Origin: Paraburkholderia eburnea
Lineage (GTDB): Bacteria; Pseudomonadota; Gammaproteobacteria; Burkholderiales; Burkholderiaceae
Length of the DNA: 64,000 nucleotides
Direction: 5' to 3'
Assembly: GCF_002917095.1 (NCBI RefSeq)
Contig: NZ_PQGA01000001.1
Coordinates: 919,782-983,781, forward strand
The notes under the pieces: generated by a model
Told to the model about the DNA's origin: nothing
The model's input: the letters and a program-made list of their open reading frames with translations, nothing else
The model's database searches: none
Made by a program: the position numbers and the translations under genes
Shown: one piece after another, positions 40,405 through 50,336 of the stretch
How the letters are laid out: each line of letters opens with the position of its first letter
How positions within the stretch are numbered: position 1 is the stretch's first letter

Positions 40405-41139
40405 TCAGACCGGCGCTTCCGTAACCTGCTCGCCCGCCAGGTACGCTTCGTAGCCGCGCTTGCGCAGCTTGCATGCCGGGCATTCGCCGCAGCCGAAGCC
40501 CCAAGCGTGCAGCTCGGCGCGCTCGCCCACGTAGCAGGTATGCGTTTCCACGCGCACCAGTTCGACCAGCGCCTCGCCGCCCAGTTGTTCGGCGAGTCGC
40601 CACGTGTCGCCCTTGTCGAGCCACATGAGCGGCGTTTCCAGCAGGAAGCGCGTGTCCATGCCGAGATTGAGCGCGACCTGCAGCGCCTTCATGGTGTCGT
40701 CGCGGCAATCGGGATAGCCCGAGAAGTCGGTCTCGCACATGCCGCCCACGAGCACCCGCAGGCCGCGCCGGTAAGCAATGGCCGCCGCGATCTGCATGAA
40801 CATCAGGTTGCGGCCCGGCACGAAGGTGTTCGGCAGGCCGCTTGCGGCCGTTTCGATCTCGATTTCGCGCGTCATGGCGGTATCGCTGATCGAGCCGAGC
40901 ACCGAAAGGTCGATCATGTGATCTTCGCCGAGGCGTTCGGCCCATTCGGGAAACTCGCGCGCGATGGCGGCGCGAAAGCCGTCACGGCATTCCAGTTCGA
41001 CGCGATGACGCTGGCCGTAATCGAAGCCGAGCGTCTCGACGGTATCGTAACGGTCGAGCGCCCAGGCGAGGCACGTCGCCGAGTCCTGGCCGCCGGAAAA
41101 CAGCACGAGCGCGCCGTTCCTGGTTTCTGTTCGAGTCAC
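40405..41139 (-). CDS. queC: 7-cyano-7-deazaguanine synthase QueC
   Basis: 244-residue ATP-dependent enzyme that makes preQ0 for queuosine. PP-loop [16 protein letters not shown]; zinc cysteines in [19 protein letters not shown] 41139 is the likely start. queE lies about 300 bases downstream and queD next, on the same strand. Confidence 0.94.
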   Translation of the reverse strand: MTRTETRNGALVLFSGGQDSATCLAWALDRYDTVETLGFDYGQRHRVELECRDGFRAAIAREFPEWAERLGEDHMIDLSVLGSISDTAMTREIEIETAASGLPNTFVPGRNLMFMQIAAAIAYRRGLRVLVGGMCETDFSGYPDCRDDTMKALQVALNLGMDTRFLLETPLMWLDKGDTWRLAEQLGGEALVELVRVETHTCYVGERAELHAWGFGCGECPACKLRKRGYEAYLAGEQVTEAPV

Positions 41140-41347
41140 CGTGAAACTCCGAGTTGAGAGGTTCCGCGCGGTCGCAAGCCTTCGAAACCCGCCGGGCGGA
41201 CCGGCCCGGACTGTCGCCGGCCGGCCCAAGCAGTATAGGCCGCGGCACTTTGGCCGATATCGGCGCCACTTTATACCGCTGATATCCGGATGCCTTGCAT
41301 CGCCTCGACCGGCAGGCCCGCAAAGACAACGACCCGGGGCCCGCCAA

Positions 41348-41384
41348 TGAAAAAGCCCCAGGAATCTAACGATCTCCTGGGGCT
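41348..41384 (-). terminator. Terminator of tRNA-Phe
   Basis: Stem AGCCCCAGGA/TCCTGGGGCT, then TTTTT, reading minus, just after the tRNA. Confidence 0.9.
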
Positions 41385-41392
41385 CTGCATTC

Positions 41393-41468
41393 TGGTGGCC
41401 TGGGTCGGAATCGAACCAACGACACGCGGATTTTCAATCCGCTGCTCTACCAACTGAGCTACCGGGCC
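41393..41468 (-). tRNA. tRNA-Phe (anticodon GAA), CCA encoded
   Basis: 76 bases folding as a full cloverleaf with D, anticodon and T arms. The anticodon loop reads TTGAAAA. The 3' CCA is encoded. One oddity: the acceptor stem pairs GGCCCGG with CCAGGCC, leaving a C-A mismatch at pair 5-68. Confidence 0.95.
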
Positions 41469-41482
41469 AACGAAGAAGGGAA

Positions 41483-41511
41483 ATTATAGAGGCCTTTTTC
41501 GTGTCGCGCAA
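41483..41511 (-). promoter_or_regulatory. Promoter of tRNA-Phe
   Basis: On the minus strand, TTGCGC (41506-41511), a 17-base spacer, then TATAAT (41483-41488). It is close to the sigma-70 consensus and just upstream of the tRNA. Confidence 0.8.
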
Positions 41512-41564
41512 GCCCCTTCTCAAAAGTTTCTGAAAGCGCCATCGCCAAACCTCGCCGAACCCCG

Positions 41565-42251
41565 TTACTCGCCCTTGCTCTTGCCGAGATCGACGCCAAG
41601 CTGCTTGAGCTTGCGATACAGGTGCGTACGCTCCAGGCCGGTTTTTTCGGCCACACGCGTCATGCTCCCGTTCTCGCGCGCGAGGTGGTACTCGAAGTAG
41701 GCGCGCTCGAACGCGTCGCGGGCGTCGCGCAGCGGAATGTCGAACGAGATCGACGCCGTCTGCGCCGCGCTCACGCCGGGCGAGTCGCCGCCCAGCACCG
41801 GCAGCGCGGCCGCCGAGGCCACCACGGCGGGGCCGCCCGCAGCGGGCTTGGCGCCAGCCGCGCCCGTTGCCGGCGTCTGCGCCGCCGTGCCGCGCGCGAG
41901 ACCCTGCTCGACCGCCTTGAGCAGCTTTTGCAGCGCGATCGGCTTTTCGAGGAAGTTGAGCGCGCCGATCTTGGTCGCCTCGACCGCCGTGTCGATGGTC
42001 GCGTGCCCCGACATCATGATGACCGGCATCGATAGCTGCCCTTGCGCCGCCCACTCCTTGAGCAGCGTGACGCCGTCGGTGTCCGGCATCCAGATATCGA
42101 GCAGCACCAGGTCCGGCACCTGGCGCTGACGGAATTCACGCGCCTGCTGCGCGTCCTCCGCAAGCTCCACGACGTGTCCTTCGTCGCTGAGGATCTCCGA
42201 GAGCAATTCCCGGATGCCCATTTCATCGTCTACCACCAGGATGGTTGCCAT
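41565..42251 (-). CDS. NtrX-like response regulator without an AAA+ domain
   Basis: 228 residues. Receiver domain with ILVVDDE and phosphoacceptor Asp52 (LVLLDIWMPDTDG), Thr/Ser in MMSGHAT and Lys in FLEKPI. An Ala/Pro/Gly-rich linker (~125-165) follows, then a Fis-type helix-turn-helix (MTRVAEKTGLERTHLYRKLK). The central sigma-54-interacting ATPase of ordinary NtrX is missing, so it cannot act as a classic enhancer-binding protein. It starts one base before the kinase stop ends, so the pair is coupled. Confidence 0.85.
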   Translation of the reverse strand: MATILVVDDEMGIRELLSEILSDEGHVVELAEDAQQAREFRQRQVPDLVLLDIWMPDTDGVTLLKEWAAQGQLSMPVIMMSGHATIDTAVEATKIGALNFLEKPIALQKLLKAVEQGLARGTAAQTPATGAAGAKPAAGGPAVVASAAALPVLGGDSPGVSAAQTASISFDIPLRDARDAFERAYFEYHLARENGSMTRVAEKTGLERTHLYRKLKQLGVDLGKSKGE

Positions 42252-44705
42252 TTACGCTGCCCTTGTCTGCACTATTGCTTTTGTTCCTTGCTCCGCTGCC
42301 GGGCGCGTCCGGCCATCGCCCGATTTGCCGTGCGTCACGGCATTCGGGGCGCTGCCCGGGGTGGTGTCATCCGCCAGCTGGAGAAAGAGAATCGAGATCT
42401 GCGCGCCTTCTATCACATCGCCCGCTTTCATGCGATTACGAATGTCGATGCGCGCGCCGTGCTCGTCGACGATCTTCTTGACCATCGCAAGCCCGAGTCC
42501 TGTTCCTTTGGCCTTGGTCGTCACATACGGTTCAAACGCGCGCGTGAGAATCCGCGCGGGGAATCCCGGCCCGTTGTCCGACACCGTGAGACGCACCGCC
42601 ACGCGCGTGCGCCCGTCCGCATCCGGATCGCCGTATTCTACGGCCCGCGTCTCCAGCGTTACACGAGGCGTGGCGATGTCGGCCACCGCGTCCTGCGCGT
42701 TTTGCAGCAGGTTGTGGATCACCTGGCGCAATTGCGTGGCGTCGCCGCGTATCACCGGCAGATTCGAAAGCTCGACCTGGATGGTGCTCTTGTGCTCCTC
42801 GGCGCCGTAGAGCGTGAGCACTTCGCTCACGAGATCGTTCAGTTGCAGGCTCGCGAGCACCGCCGGCGGCGTGCGCGCGTAGTCGCGGAAGTTGTCCACC
42901 ATCTGCTTCATCGCCGCGACCTGATTGACGATGGTGGTCGCGCCGCGCTTGAGCACTTCGGCGTCGGCGGGCGCGAGTTTATCGGTGAGCTTCATCTGCA
43001 GACGCTCGGCGGAGAGCTGGATCGGCGTGAGCGGATTCTTGATTTCGTGCGCGAGACGCCGCGCGACTTCGCCCCACGCGACCGAGCGCTGCGCCGAGAT
43101 CACGTCCGAGATATCGTCGAACACGACCACATAGCCCGAAGTCTGCATGTCGCCGGCGTCGCGGCCGGTATCGGAAACGAGGCGCGCGCCGCGCACGAGC
43201 AGCGTGAGCGGATCGGTTTCGCCCGCAACGGGCACCGAGAACTGCTGCTGCCAGTGGCCGCGATCCACGTCGTGGCCTTCGCCATGGCTGCGCGACGCTT
43301 CCTGATCGGCGAAGGCCTTGCGCACCATCGCCGCGAAGTCGCCGAGCGCGCTTACATGATCGATCGGCACACCCAGTTGCGACTCGAACGGATGGCGGAA
43401 GATGCGCTCCGCGCCGGGGTTCGCCGTGGTCAGGCGGAACTGCCGGTCGAACACGAACACGCCCGCCGTGAGATTGGCGAGGATGCTTTCGAGATACGCC
43501 TTCGAATGTTCGAGCGCGACGCGGTTCTTCTCGACCGCGAGGCGCGCTTCCGAAAGCTGGCGCGTCATCGCGTTGAAGGACTGCGTGAGAAAGCCCAGTT
43601 CGTCGCGCGACTTGATTTCGCGCTTGGGCGTGTAATCGCCCTCGGTCACTTCCTTGGTGCCCTGCGCGAGCAGGAACAGTGGCCGCGCGAGCTGGTTGCC
43701 CAATGCGAGCGCGAGCATCATCGCCACGAAGGTCGCGAGGAACAGCGCGAGCGTGAGCGTGCCGATGTACATCTTGCGCAGGCCCGTGCGGCCCAGCGCC
43801 TTTTCCTGGTATTCGCGATAGGCGCGCTGCACGGCGTCCGCGTTGCGTGCGAGCGCGGCGGGCACGGGCTGCTCCAGTTGCAGGAAGCGCTCGGCGGGCT
43901 GCAGATCGGTGGTGTTGCCATCGGGGATGCGCGTCACCACGCGCAGCCTCAAGGCGCCCTTGGGACCATGCAGGCGCGGATCGCCATCGACCTCGCCTTC
44001 GATCGCCGCGTAGCCGCGTCCGCGCGCCTGATCGATCATCAGCGCCGAGGGCAGATCGGCCGGCATCAGCGACGAGAAGTTGCTCGACGCCTGCGCCACC
44101 ACATGCATGTCGGGCGCCGCGCCCGACATGCTGCGCACCGGCTCGACGATGGTTGCGTCCTGCACGCCGAACTGGTCGCGCGCGCGCAAAAGCGTAAGCG
44201 TCGTGCCCGCCGAATCGCCGTTCGCGATCTGCTCGGCCATCAGACGGCCCTTGGTTTGCAGATCGGACAGCGACGCGTCGAGCATGCCGCGCCCGAGGTT
44301 CAGGCCCGCCGTGAGCGCGGTTTCCACGTTCACGTCGAACCATGACTCGATCGAGCGCGAGACGAACTGATACGAGACGATGTAGATGATGCCGCCCGGC
44401 ACGACGCCCACCAGCGCGAAGAAAAACGCCAGCTTGGCGAGCAGTCGCGTGCCGAACTTGCCGCGCCGCAAGCGCACCGCGATCACGATCACGAGCGCGG
44501 TCACCACGGACAGGAAGATGATCGCAACGCCGATGTTGGCCGCGTAGAGCCAGCCGTAGTAGCGGTCGAAGAATTCGGTGTTGGCGCTCGCGGCGGCGAG
44601 CAGCACGAGCAGCAGCGTCGCGGTCAGCGCGACGGTCGACACCAGCAGCCTGACGACGAAGCTGCTGAAGCTGCCTCCGGTGGCGCGGCGCACTTTATTT
44701 AGCAC
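42252..44705 (-). CDS. NtrY-like sensor histidine kinase
   Basis: 817 residues. Several N-terminal membrane helices flank a periplasmic region; a HAMP domain follows (ALALGNQLARPLFLLAQGTK), then a PAS domain (AYLESILANLTAGVFVFDRQ). The H-box is RRLAHEIKNPLTPIQLSAER, and the ATPase has LLQNAQDAV (N-box) and NGPGFP (G1). The domain order is that of NtrY. It probably phosphorylates the regulator that follows it. The signal is unknown. Confidence 0.9.
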   Translation of the reverse strand: MLNKVRRATGGSFSSFVVRLLVSTVALTATLLLVLLAAASANTEFFDRYYGWLYAANIGVAIIFLSVVTALVIVIAVRLRRGKFGTRLLAKLAFFFALVGVVPGGIIYIVSYQFVSRSIESWFDVNVETALTAGLNLGRGMLDASLSDLQTKGRLMAEQIANGDSAGTTLTLLRARDQFGVQDATIVEPVRSMSGAAPDMHVVAQASSNFSSLMPADLPSALMIDQARGRGYAAIEGEVDGDPRLHGPKGALRLRVVTRIPDGNTTDLQPAERFLQLEQPVPAALARNADAVQRAYREYQEKALGRTGLRKMYIGTLTLALFLATFVAMMLALALGNQLARPLFLLAQGTKEVTEGDYTPKREIKSRDELGFLTQSFNAMTRQLSEARLAVEKNRVALEHSKAYLESILANLTAGVFVFDRQFRLTTANPGAERIFRHPFESQLGVPIDHVSALGDFAAMVRKAFADQEASRSHGEGHDVDRGHWQQQFSVPVAGETDPLTLLVRGARLVSDTGRDAGDMQTSGYVVVFDDISDVISAQRSVAWGEVARRLAHEIKNPLTPIQLSAERLQMKLTDKLAPADAEVLKRGATTIVNQVAAMKQMVDNFRDYARTPPAVLASLQLNDLVSEVLTLYGAEEHKSTIQVELSNLPVIRGDATQLRQVIHNLLQNAQDAVADIATPRVTLETRAVEYGDPDADGRTRVAVRLTVSDNGPGFPARILTRAFEPYVTTKAKGTGLGLAMVKKIVDEHGARIDIRNRMKAGDVIEGAQISILFLQLADDTTPGSAPNAVTHGKSGDGRTRPAAEQGTKAIVQTRAA

Positions 44706-45285
44706 GATCGGTCACCGTGAATCCAAAGCGCTTCCAGTCGGAAGAGAGATTCCAGTCGCGGTTGTTGACCGCATCGATCTGGAAGGGCTTGGGCATGAGC
44801 GCAACGTCGAGCTGCATACGCACCGAAGCGTTATACGTCTCGCCCGTATGCACCTGATTGCGCTCGATCACATGCCACGAGGTCACGTGCTTGATGACGG
44901 CGAGCGCGTCCGAGAGCGTCGAAAAACCAAGCTGCAGCCCGCCGCTCGACACGCGGTATTCACGCGTGAGCGGCTGGAACGACAGGCGAATGCTTTGCGA
45001 GACGCTCACGGGCTGTTCGTCGAACCAGTACCAGCGCGGGCGCGTGAGTTCGAAATCGGTGGTGAAGTAAAGCGGAATGCCCTTGTTGACCGCGTCTTCC
45101 AGGCTGCTGTTGAGCTCGAAATCGAAACGGGCGTCGAGGCTCCAGCCGGTGCCGTCGGCCTGCAGCGACGCGCGCTGCACCGAGATCGAATCGGCGCGTG
45201 CGGGCGTGACGGCCAGAAAGCCGAAAGCCAGCGCGAGCCAGATCAGAGCCGCGAAGCGCAGCGGGAAGAAGCGTTTGATGGTCAC
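44695..45285 (-). CDS. DUF4390 family exported protein
   Basis: 196 residues with a signal peptide (MTIKRFFPLRFAALIWLALA, cleavage near PARA-D). The rest has no recognised catalytic motif; RPRWYWFDEQPVSVSQSIRL is characteristic. The family regularly sits between rsmB and ntrY in Betaproteobacteria. It overlaps rsmB by four bases and the kinase by eleven, so it is part of one transcript. Confidence 0.8.
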   Translation of the reverse strand: MTIKRFFPLRFAALIWLALAFGFLAVTPARADSISVQRASLQADGTGWSLDARFDFELNSSLEDAVNKGIPLYFTTDFELTRPRWYWFDEQPVSVSQSIRLSFQPLTREYRVSSGGLQLGFSTLSDALAVIKHVTSWHVIERNQVHTGETYNASVRMQLDVALMPKPFQIDAVNNRDWNLSSDWKRFGFTVTDRAK

Positions 45286-46826
45286 CGTTTCTGAAAGCGC
45301 GCGTAGAAGAAGCCGTCGTGATCTGCGGTGCGATCGGGAACGGGGCAGGCGCTCGTGCCCGCTTCGGCATCACGCCCGGCAGGCAGCAGTTGCCCCGGAG
45401 CATCTAATCGTACCGCATCCGCGTGGGTGCTTTCAAACCAGCGCGCCTGATCCTCGCCCTCTTCGGGGAAGATCGAGCAGGTCACGTAGAGCAACTCGCC
45501 GCCCGGCTTGAGCAGGCCCCACAGCGCATCGACGATGCGGCGCTGCTCCTGCGCGAGCGCGGCGATATCGGTCGCGCGGCGCAGCCAGCGAATGTCCGGA
45601 TGACGGCGCACGATGCCCGAAGCGGAACACGGCACGTCCGCGAGAATGCGGTCGAAAAGCTGGCCGTCGAACCACGCGGCGGGCACGCCCGCATCGCCGA
45701 TCACGACGCGCGCGCGGCGGGCTTCGCCGTGAGGTTGATCGCTTTCGGCGGCTTCTGTGTCTGCGTCGTCGCTGTCTTCTTCGTCGTCTTCCTCATGCGC
45801 TTCATCGCTCTGTGCGAAACCCAGACGCGCGAGGTTCTCGCCGATGCGCTTCGCGCGCAAAGCGTCGCTTTCCAGCGCGATCAGATCGATGTCGGCGAGT
45901 TCGAGCAGATGGCCGCTCTTGCCGCCGGGCGCCGCACACGCGTCGAGCACACGCATACCGTCGCGCACGTCGAGCGCCGGTGCCGCCAGCTGCGCGCCCG
46001 CGTCCTGCACGGAGACGTCGCCCGCCATGAAGCCCGGGATGCGATCGACCGGCAGCGGCGCGGCCAGGCGCACGGCGTAGTCGCCGATCTGCGTCGCCGC
46101 GATGTTCTCGGCGGCGAGGCGCTTGAGGTAGTCGGCGGCGTTAGTGCGGCTTGCATTCACGCGCAGCGTGAGCGGCCCGTGCGTGTTGCCCGTTTCCAGA
46201 ATCGCCTGCCACTGATCCGGCCACGCGCGGCGGACCGCGTCGATCCACCATTGCGGATAGTTCCAGCGCGCGACCTCGTTGGCCTGGGCGGCGGCCAGCG
46301 CGCTCTCGCGCTCGCGCAGGAAGCCGCGCAGCACGGCGTTGACGAGCCCCTTCGCGAAGGCCGTTTCGCGGCGCGCGCCAATCGAGCGCACCGCCTGATC
46401 GACCACGGTGAAGGGCGTGTAGGCAGCGTGCGCCTCGTCATCGACGAGCAGTGCCAGCGCGCACGCAAGCAGGTTCAGCACGGGCGGCGGGGGCGCCTTG
46501 CTCACGCGCTGCTTGATCAGGTAGTCCACGACGCCAAGGCGGCGCATCGTGCGATAGGCGATGTCCTGCACCGCGCCGCGCGCCGTCTGCGCGGCGTCGA
46601 ACGGCAGTGCGGCGAAGGCGCTCGACAGCGCCGCCGGCAGGGCCGCGCCCGCGCGCACCGCGCCGACGGCGTGAGCCGCCTCGTCGAGCGCGAACGCAAG
46701 CGAGTCGGGGGCCAGATGCAGGGCCGATTGCGCGGCGGCCTGAGCGGCCGGGCGCGAACCTGGACGCGAGCCTGGCCGTTTTGCGCGAGCCGGACCGGAC
46801 GGGCGGCGGGAGGAACTGGATGTCAT
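45282..46826 (-). CDS. rsmB: 16S rRNA (cytosine-967) methyltransferase RsmB
   Basis: 514 residues: an N-terminal NusB-like RNA-binding domain and a C-terminal m5C methyltransferase domain. SAM site LDACAAPGGKSGHLLEL; catalytic cysteines in ADVPCSASGIVRRHPD and YVTCSIFPEEGE. Between two strands of the methyltransferase domain lies a ~30-residue highly acidic insertion (HEEDDEEDSDDADTEAAES). ATG 46826 (MTSSSSRRPSG) starts a basic head. Confidence 0.92.
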   Translation of the reverse strand: MTSSSSRRPSGPARAKRPGSRPGSRPAAQAAAQSALHLAPDSLAFALDEAAHAVGAVRAGAALPAALSSAFAALPFDAAQTARGAVQDIAYRTMRRLGVVDYLIKQRVSKAPPPPVLNLLACALALLVDDEAHAAYTPFTVVDQAVRSIGARRETAFAKGLVNAVLRGFLRERESALAAAQANEVARWNYPQWWIDAVRRAWPDQWQAILETGNTHGPLTLRVNASRTNAADYLKRLAAENIAATQIGDYAVRLAAPLPVDRIPGFMAGDVSVQDAGAQLAAPALDVRDGMRVLDACAAPGGKSGHLLELADIDLIALESDALRAKRIGENLARLGFAQSDEAHEEDDEEDSDDADTEAAESDQPHGEARRARVVIGDAGVPAAWFDGQLFDRILADVPCSASGIVRRHPDIRWLRRATDIAALAQEQRRIVDALWGLLKPGGELLYVTCSIFPEEGEDQARWFESTHADAVRLDAPGQLLPAGRDAEAGTSACPVPDRTADHDGFFYARFQKR

Positions 46827-46948
46827 GAAGAAACCGGAAGCAGGCCGCGCCGTGGCGCGGCGAATGGAGCACAAGCGAGCCATTGTAGCGTGGCGCGGGC
46901 GCAACGCTGCTGGGCCGAACTCAAGCAAACCGTTTCGGCGAATTCAAA

Positions 46949-46976
46949 GAAAAAGGGCAGACGGTGGTCTGCCCTT
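46949..46976 (-). terminator. Terminator of htpX
   Basis: On the minus strand, stem AAGGGCAGAC/GTCTGCCCTT, then a T run. Confidence 0.88.
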
Positions 46977-47013
46977 CTGGTTGTCCTTCCGTGCGCGGTC
47001 TATGGCGGTCGCC

Positions 47014-47871
47014 TTAGTCGAAACGTCCCGTGCGCGCCATTTCCATCAGACGCGCGATGCGCTCTTCCGTGGCCGGGTGCGTCGAAAACAGATTCGCAAT
47101 CGCGCCGCCAGCGAGCGGATTCATGATCATCATCTGCGCCGTGGCCGGATGCTGTTCGGCGGCCGGGAACGGGATGCCCTGCGCGTAGCGATGAATCTTG
47201 TCCAGCGCCGACGCCAGCGCCTGCGGATCGCCCGAAATCTGCGCGCCGCCGCGATCGGCCTCGAACTCGCGTGCACGCGAAATCGCCATCTGGATCAGCG
47301 CGCCCGCGATCGGCGCGAGCAGCGCGACCGCGATCCCCGCGATCGGGTTCGCGGGGCGGCCGTTCTCGTCACGGCCGCCGAAGAACATCGCGAAGTTCGC
47401 AATCGCCGAAATCGCGCCCGCCATCGTCGCTGAAATCGTCGAAATCAGGATGTCGCGATGTTTCACGTGCGCCAGTTCGTGCGCCATCACGCCACGCATT
47501 TCGCGCTCGGAGAGCACGCGCAGGATGCCCGTGGTCGCGGCCACCGCCGCGTGCTCGGGATTGCGGCCCGTGGCGAACGCGTTAGGTGCGTCTTCGTTGA
47601 TCAGGTAGACGCGCGGCATCGGAATGTTCGCGCGCGTGGCCAGTTCGCGGACCATGCGGTAGAACTGCGGCGCGGTGGTCTCGTCTACTTCCTGCGCGTT
47701 GTACATGCGCAGAACCATCTTGTCCGAGAACCAGTACGAAAAGAAGTTCATGCCGAGCGCGATCAAGAACGCCAGCATCATGCCGCTGCGCCCGCCGACC
47801 ATGCCCCCAATCGCGATGAAAAGGGCCGTAATCGCGGCCATCAACATCGCGGTTTTGACCCAGTTAAACAT
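47014..47871 (-). CDS. htpX: Membrane protease HtpX
   Basis: 285-residue M48B zinc protease of the inner membrane that degrades misfolded membrane proteins. Two N-terminal and two central membrane helices; zinc site HELAH in [12 protein letters not shown], third ligand Glu in [13 protein letters not shown] 47871 ([15 protein letters not shown]). A sigma-32-like promoter lies about 100 bases upstream, in keeping with its stress role. Confidence 0.96.
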   Translation of the reverse strand: MFNWVKTAMLMAAITALFIAIGGMVGGRSGMMLAFLIALGMNFFSYWFSDKMVLRMYNAQEVDETTAPQFYRMVRELATRANIPMPRVYLINEDAPNAFATGRNPEHAAVAATTGILRVLSEREMRGVMAHELAHVKHRDILISTISATMAGAISAIANFAMFFGGRDENGRPANPIAGIAVALLAPIAGALIQMAISRAREFEADRGGAQISGDPQALASALDKIHRYAQGIPFPAAEQHPATAQMMIMNPLAGGAIANLFSTHPATEERIARLMEMARTGRFD

Positions 47872-47971
47872 GTTCTGTGCTCCTTCACCCACCAAGTATC
47901 AGGTCATCGAATCGCCCGCTGCCGCAAACACTACTTAAGCCGCAGCGAGCGCATTGTAAGCGATTTGTTAG

Positions 47972-47997
47972 ATATGGGCGGATCGGAAAAATTCAAT
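47972..47997 (-). promoter_or_regulatory. Sigma-32-like promoter of htpX
   Basis: On the minus strand, ATTGAA (47992-47997), a 13-base spacer, then CCCATAT (47972-47978). Both match the heat-shock consensus CTTGAA-N13-CCCCATnT well. Confidence 0.6.
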
Positions 47998-47998
47998 C

Positions 47999-48631
47999 TC
48001 AGCGCGTGCTGGTCGCGAGTTTGACGCCCAGGCCGACAAACGCCGAACCGACGGTGCGATCGAGCCACTTCTTGATGCCCGGCTTGCCCGAGAAGCGCTG
48101 CGTGACGCTGCCCGCGATCCATGCGATGAAGCTGTTCCAGACCGTGCTCATCAGCACGAACACGGCGCCGAGTGCAAGGAAGGCCAGAATCTTGTGCGGG
48201 CTCGTCACGGTCACGAACTGCGGAAAGAACGAGACGAAAAACAGCACGACCTTGGGGTTCAGCACGTTGGTCCAGAAGCCCGAGAGGAACAACTGGCGCA
48301 GCGGGCGCGGCTGGACCGGCGCGGCGGCGGGCGCCGTTTCGGTCTGCTTCGCGAAGATCAGCCGCACGCCGAGATAAACGAGATAGCACGCGCCGACGAG
48401 CTTGATGACGGTGAACGCAGTCGCCGAAGCCGCCAGCAGCGCGGTCAGCCCGAACGCGCAGGCGAGCGCGTGCACGCAGCATCCCGCCGAAATCCCCAGC
48501 GCCGACACGAGCCCGGCGCTGCGCCCTTGCGCGACGCTGCGGCCGACGATGTAGGCCGTATCCGGGCCTGGCGTGACGTTCAGAAGGAAGACGGCGACGA
48601 GAAAGAAGCCGAAATGGGTGATGCCAAGCAT
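47999..48631 (-). CDS. LysE/RhtB-family amino-acid exporter
   Basis: 210 residues with about six membrane helices. The family signature NVTPGPDTAYIVGRSVAQGR is near the start, and FWTNVLNPKVVLFFVSFFPQF is also typical. Substrate specificity (lysine, threonine, homoserine or other) cannot be read. Confidence 0.88.
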   Translation of the reverse strand: MLGITHFGFFLVAVFLLNVTPGPDTAYIVGRSVAQGRSAGLVSALGISAGCCVHALACAFGLTALLAASATAFTVIKLVGACYLVYLGVRLIFAKQTETAPAAAPVQPRPLRQLFLSGFWTNVLNPKVVLFFVSFFPQFVTVTSPHKILAFLALGAVFVLMSTVWNSFIAWIAGSVTQRFSGKPGIKKWLDRTVGSAFVGLGVKLATSTR

Positions 48632-48783
48632 GACGTTCTCTTACAAAGCAACTCGGAAAGCGCAGTCGAGCCATCTTCCGCAGACGTCCCGATCAACTTG
48701 TCGATTCTAACGCGCGCCGCATGACGCGCGTTGCCGGCCGCTTCGTGAGACTGCGTGGGATTGCGTGAGAACCTCGGCGGCGC

Positions 48784-49782
48784 TCAGGCCGCGGGGGAAT
48801 CGTTGAGCGCGAAGCGCTGGCCGGCCACGAGCGGCATACCGGCAAGGAACTCGCGTGCCGGCAGGCGCTTGCCGCCCGGCTTTTGCAACTGCGTGACGCG
48901 CAGCGCGCCCTCGCCGCATGCCACCACCACACCGGCGGGCGTTACGTCGAGAATCTGGCCCGGCTCGGCGTCAGCGGGCACGTTCACGTCCTGCGCGACT
49001 TCGGCGGCCCACAGCTTGATGAGCGCGCCGTCCAGGGTGGCCGCGCCGCCCGGGAACGGATCGAACGCGCGAACCTGGCGCGCCAGCGCCGCAGCAGGAC
49101 GGCGGAAGTCGAGCGCGGCTTCCTGCTTGCCGATCTTTTCCGCGTACGTCACGCCTTCGGCGGGCTGCGGCGTGATCGGCAACTGACCCGTGCGTTCGAG
49201 CTGGGTGAGCCAGTCCACCACGAGCTGCGCGCCCAGCGTCGCCAGGCGGTCGTGCAGCGTCGCGGTCGTGTCCGTTGCCGTGATGGGCGTGCGGATTTCC
49301 GAAATCATCGGCCCGGTGTCGAGACCCACATCCATCTGCATGAGCGTGATGCCGGTCTCGGCGTCGCCGGCCTCGATCGCGCGATGGATCGGCGCGGCGC
49401 CGCGCCAGCGCGGCAGGATCGACGCATGGATGTTGATGCAGCCGGACGGCGGAATGTCGAGCACTTCCTGCGGCAGGATCAGGCCGTAGGCGGCGACCAC
49501 CATGACGTCGTGCGGCGTCGCGTGCAGCAGGTCGAGCGCGGCGGCGGCTTCTTCCGGGTATTTGCCCGCGCGGCGCAGCGAAGTCGGCTGCGCGACGGGG
49601 ATGCCCTGCTCTTCGGCGTAGCGCTTGACGGGGCTCGCCTGGAGTTTCATCCCGCGTCCGGCAGGACGGTCTGGCTGGGTCAGCACGAGCGGCACGGGAA
49701 AGCCCGCCTCGTGGATCGCGGCAAGCGCGGCGGCGGCAAATTCCGGCGTACCGGCAAAAATCACGCGAAGGGAATGGCTCAT
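48784..49782 (-). CDS. fmt: Methionyl-tRNA formyltransferase
   Basis: 332 residues. Formylates initiator Met-tRNA with 10-formyl-tetrahydrofolate. Start [19 protein letters not shown]; the catalytic Asn/His lie in [19 protein letters not shown] and Asp in [12 protein letters not shown]-terminal tRNA-binding beta domain is present. It lies 50 bases after def. Confidence 0.95.
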   Translation of the reverse strand: MSHSLRVIFAGTPEFAAAALAAIHEAGFPVPLVLTQPDRPAGRGMKLQASPVKRYAEEQGIPVAQPTSLRRAGKYPEEAAAALDLLHATPHDVMVVAAYGLILPQEVLDIPPSGCINIHASILPRWRGAAPIHRAIEAGDAETGITLMQMDVGLDTGPMISEIRTPITATDTTATLHDRLATLGAQLVVDWLTQLERTGQLPITPQPAEGVTYAEKIGKQEAALDFRRPAAALARQVRAFDPFPGGAATLDGALIKLWAAEVAQDVNVPADAEPGQILDVTPAGVVVACGEGALRVTQLQKPGGKRLPAREFLAGMPLVAGQRFALNDSPAA

Positions 49783-49832
49783 GGACACGGACAGGTCAGC
49801 AAACGAACAAGGTGAAGGCGTGGCGCCCGAGC

Positions 49833-50336
49833 TTACATCGCGCGTTCGAGCTTCTTCATCTTGCTCTTGATGCGCGTCTGCTTGAGCGACGACAGATATT
49901 CGACGAACACCTTGCCCATCAGGTGATCCATTTCGTGCTGGATGCACACGGCGAGCAGCCCTTCGCAGTCCACTTCGTAGCTCTCGCCCTTCTCGTTGAG
50001 GGCGCGCACGCGCACTTTCTCCGCGCGCTCGACTTCGTCGTAGATGCCGGGCACGGAGAGGCAACCCTCTTCGTGGATTTCGCGTTCGTTGCTCGACCAG
50101 ACGATTTCCGGGTTGATGAAGACCTGGAGTTCGTTGTGCGTATCGGACACGTCGATCACGACGACGCGCTCGTGCACGTCCACCTGGGTGGCCGCGAGGC
50201 CGACGCCAGGCGCCGCGTACATGGTTTCGGCCATGTCGGCGACGAGCTTGCGGATGCGGTCGTTGACGACCTCGACCGGCTTGGCGACCTTGTGCAGGCG
50301 CTTGTCCGGGTAATGAAGAATGTTCAGTAGAGCCAT
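49833..50336 (-). CDS. def: Peptide deformylase
   Basis: 167-residue metalloenzyme that removes the N-formyl group from new proteins. All three motifs are present: [15 protein letters not shown] and QHEMDHL (metal Cys and two His). ATG 50336 ([18 protein letters not shown]). Followed by fmt. Confidence 0.97.
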   Translation of the reverse strand: MALLNILHYPDKRLHKVAKPVEVVNDRIRKLVADMAETMYAAPGVGLAATQVDVHERVVVIDVSDTHNELQVFINPEIVWSSNEREIHEEGCLSVPGIYDEVERAEKVRVRALNEKGESYEVDCEGLLAVCIQHEMDHLMGKVFVEYLSSLKQTRIKSKMKKLERAM

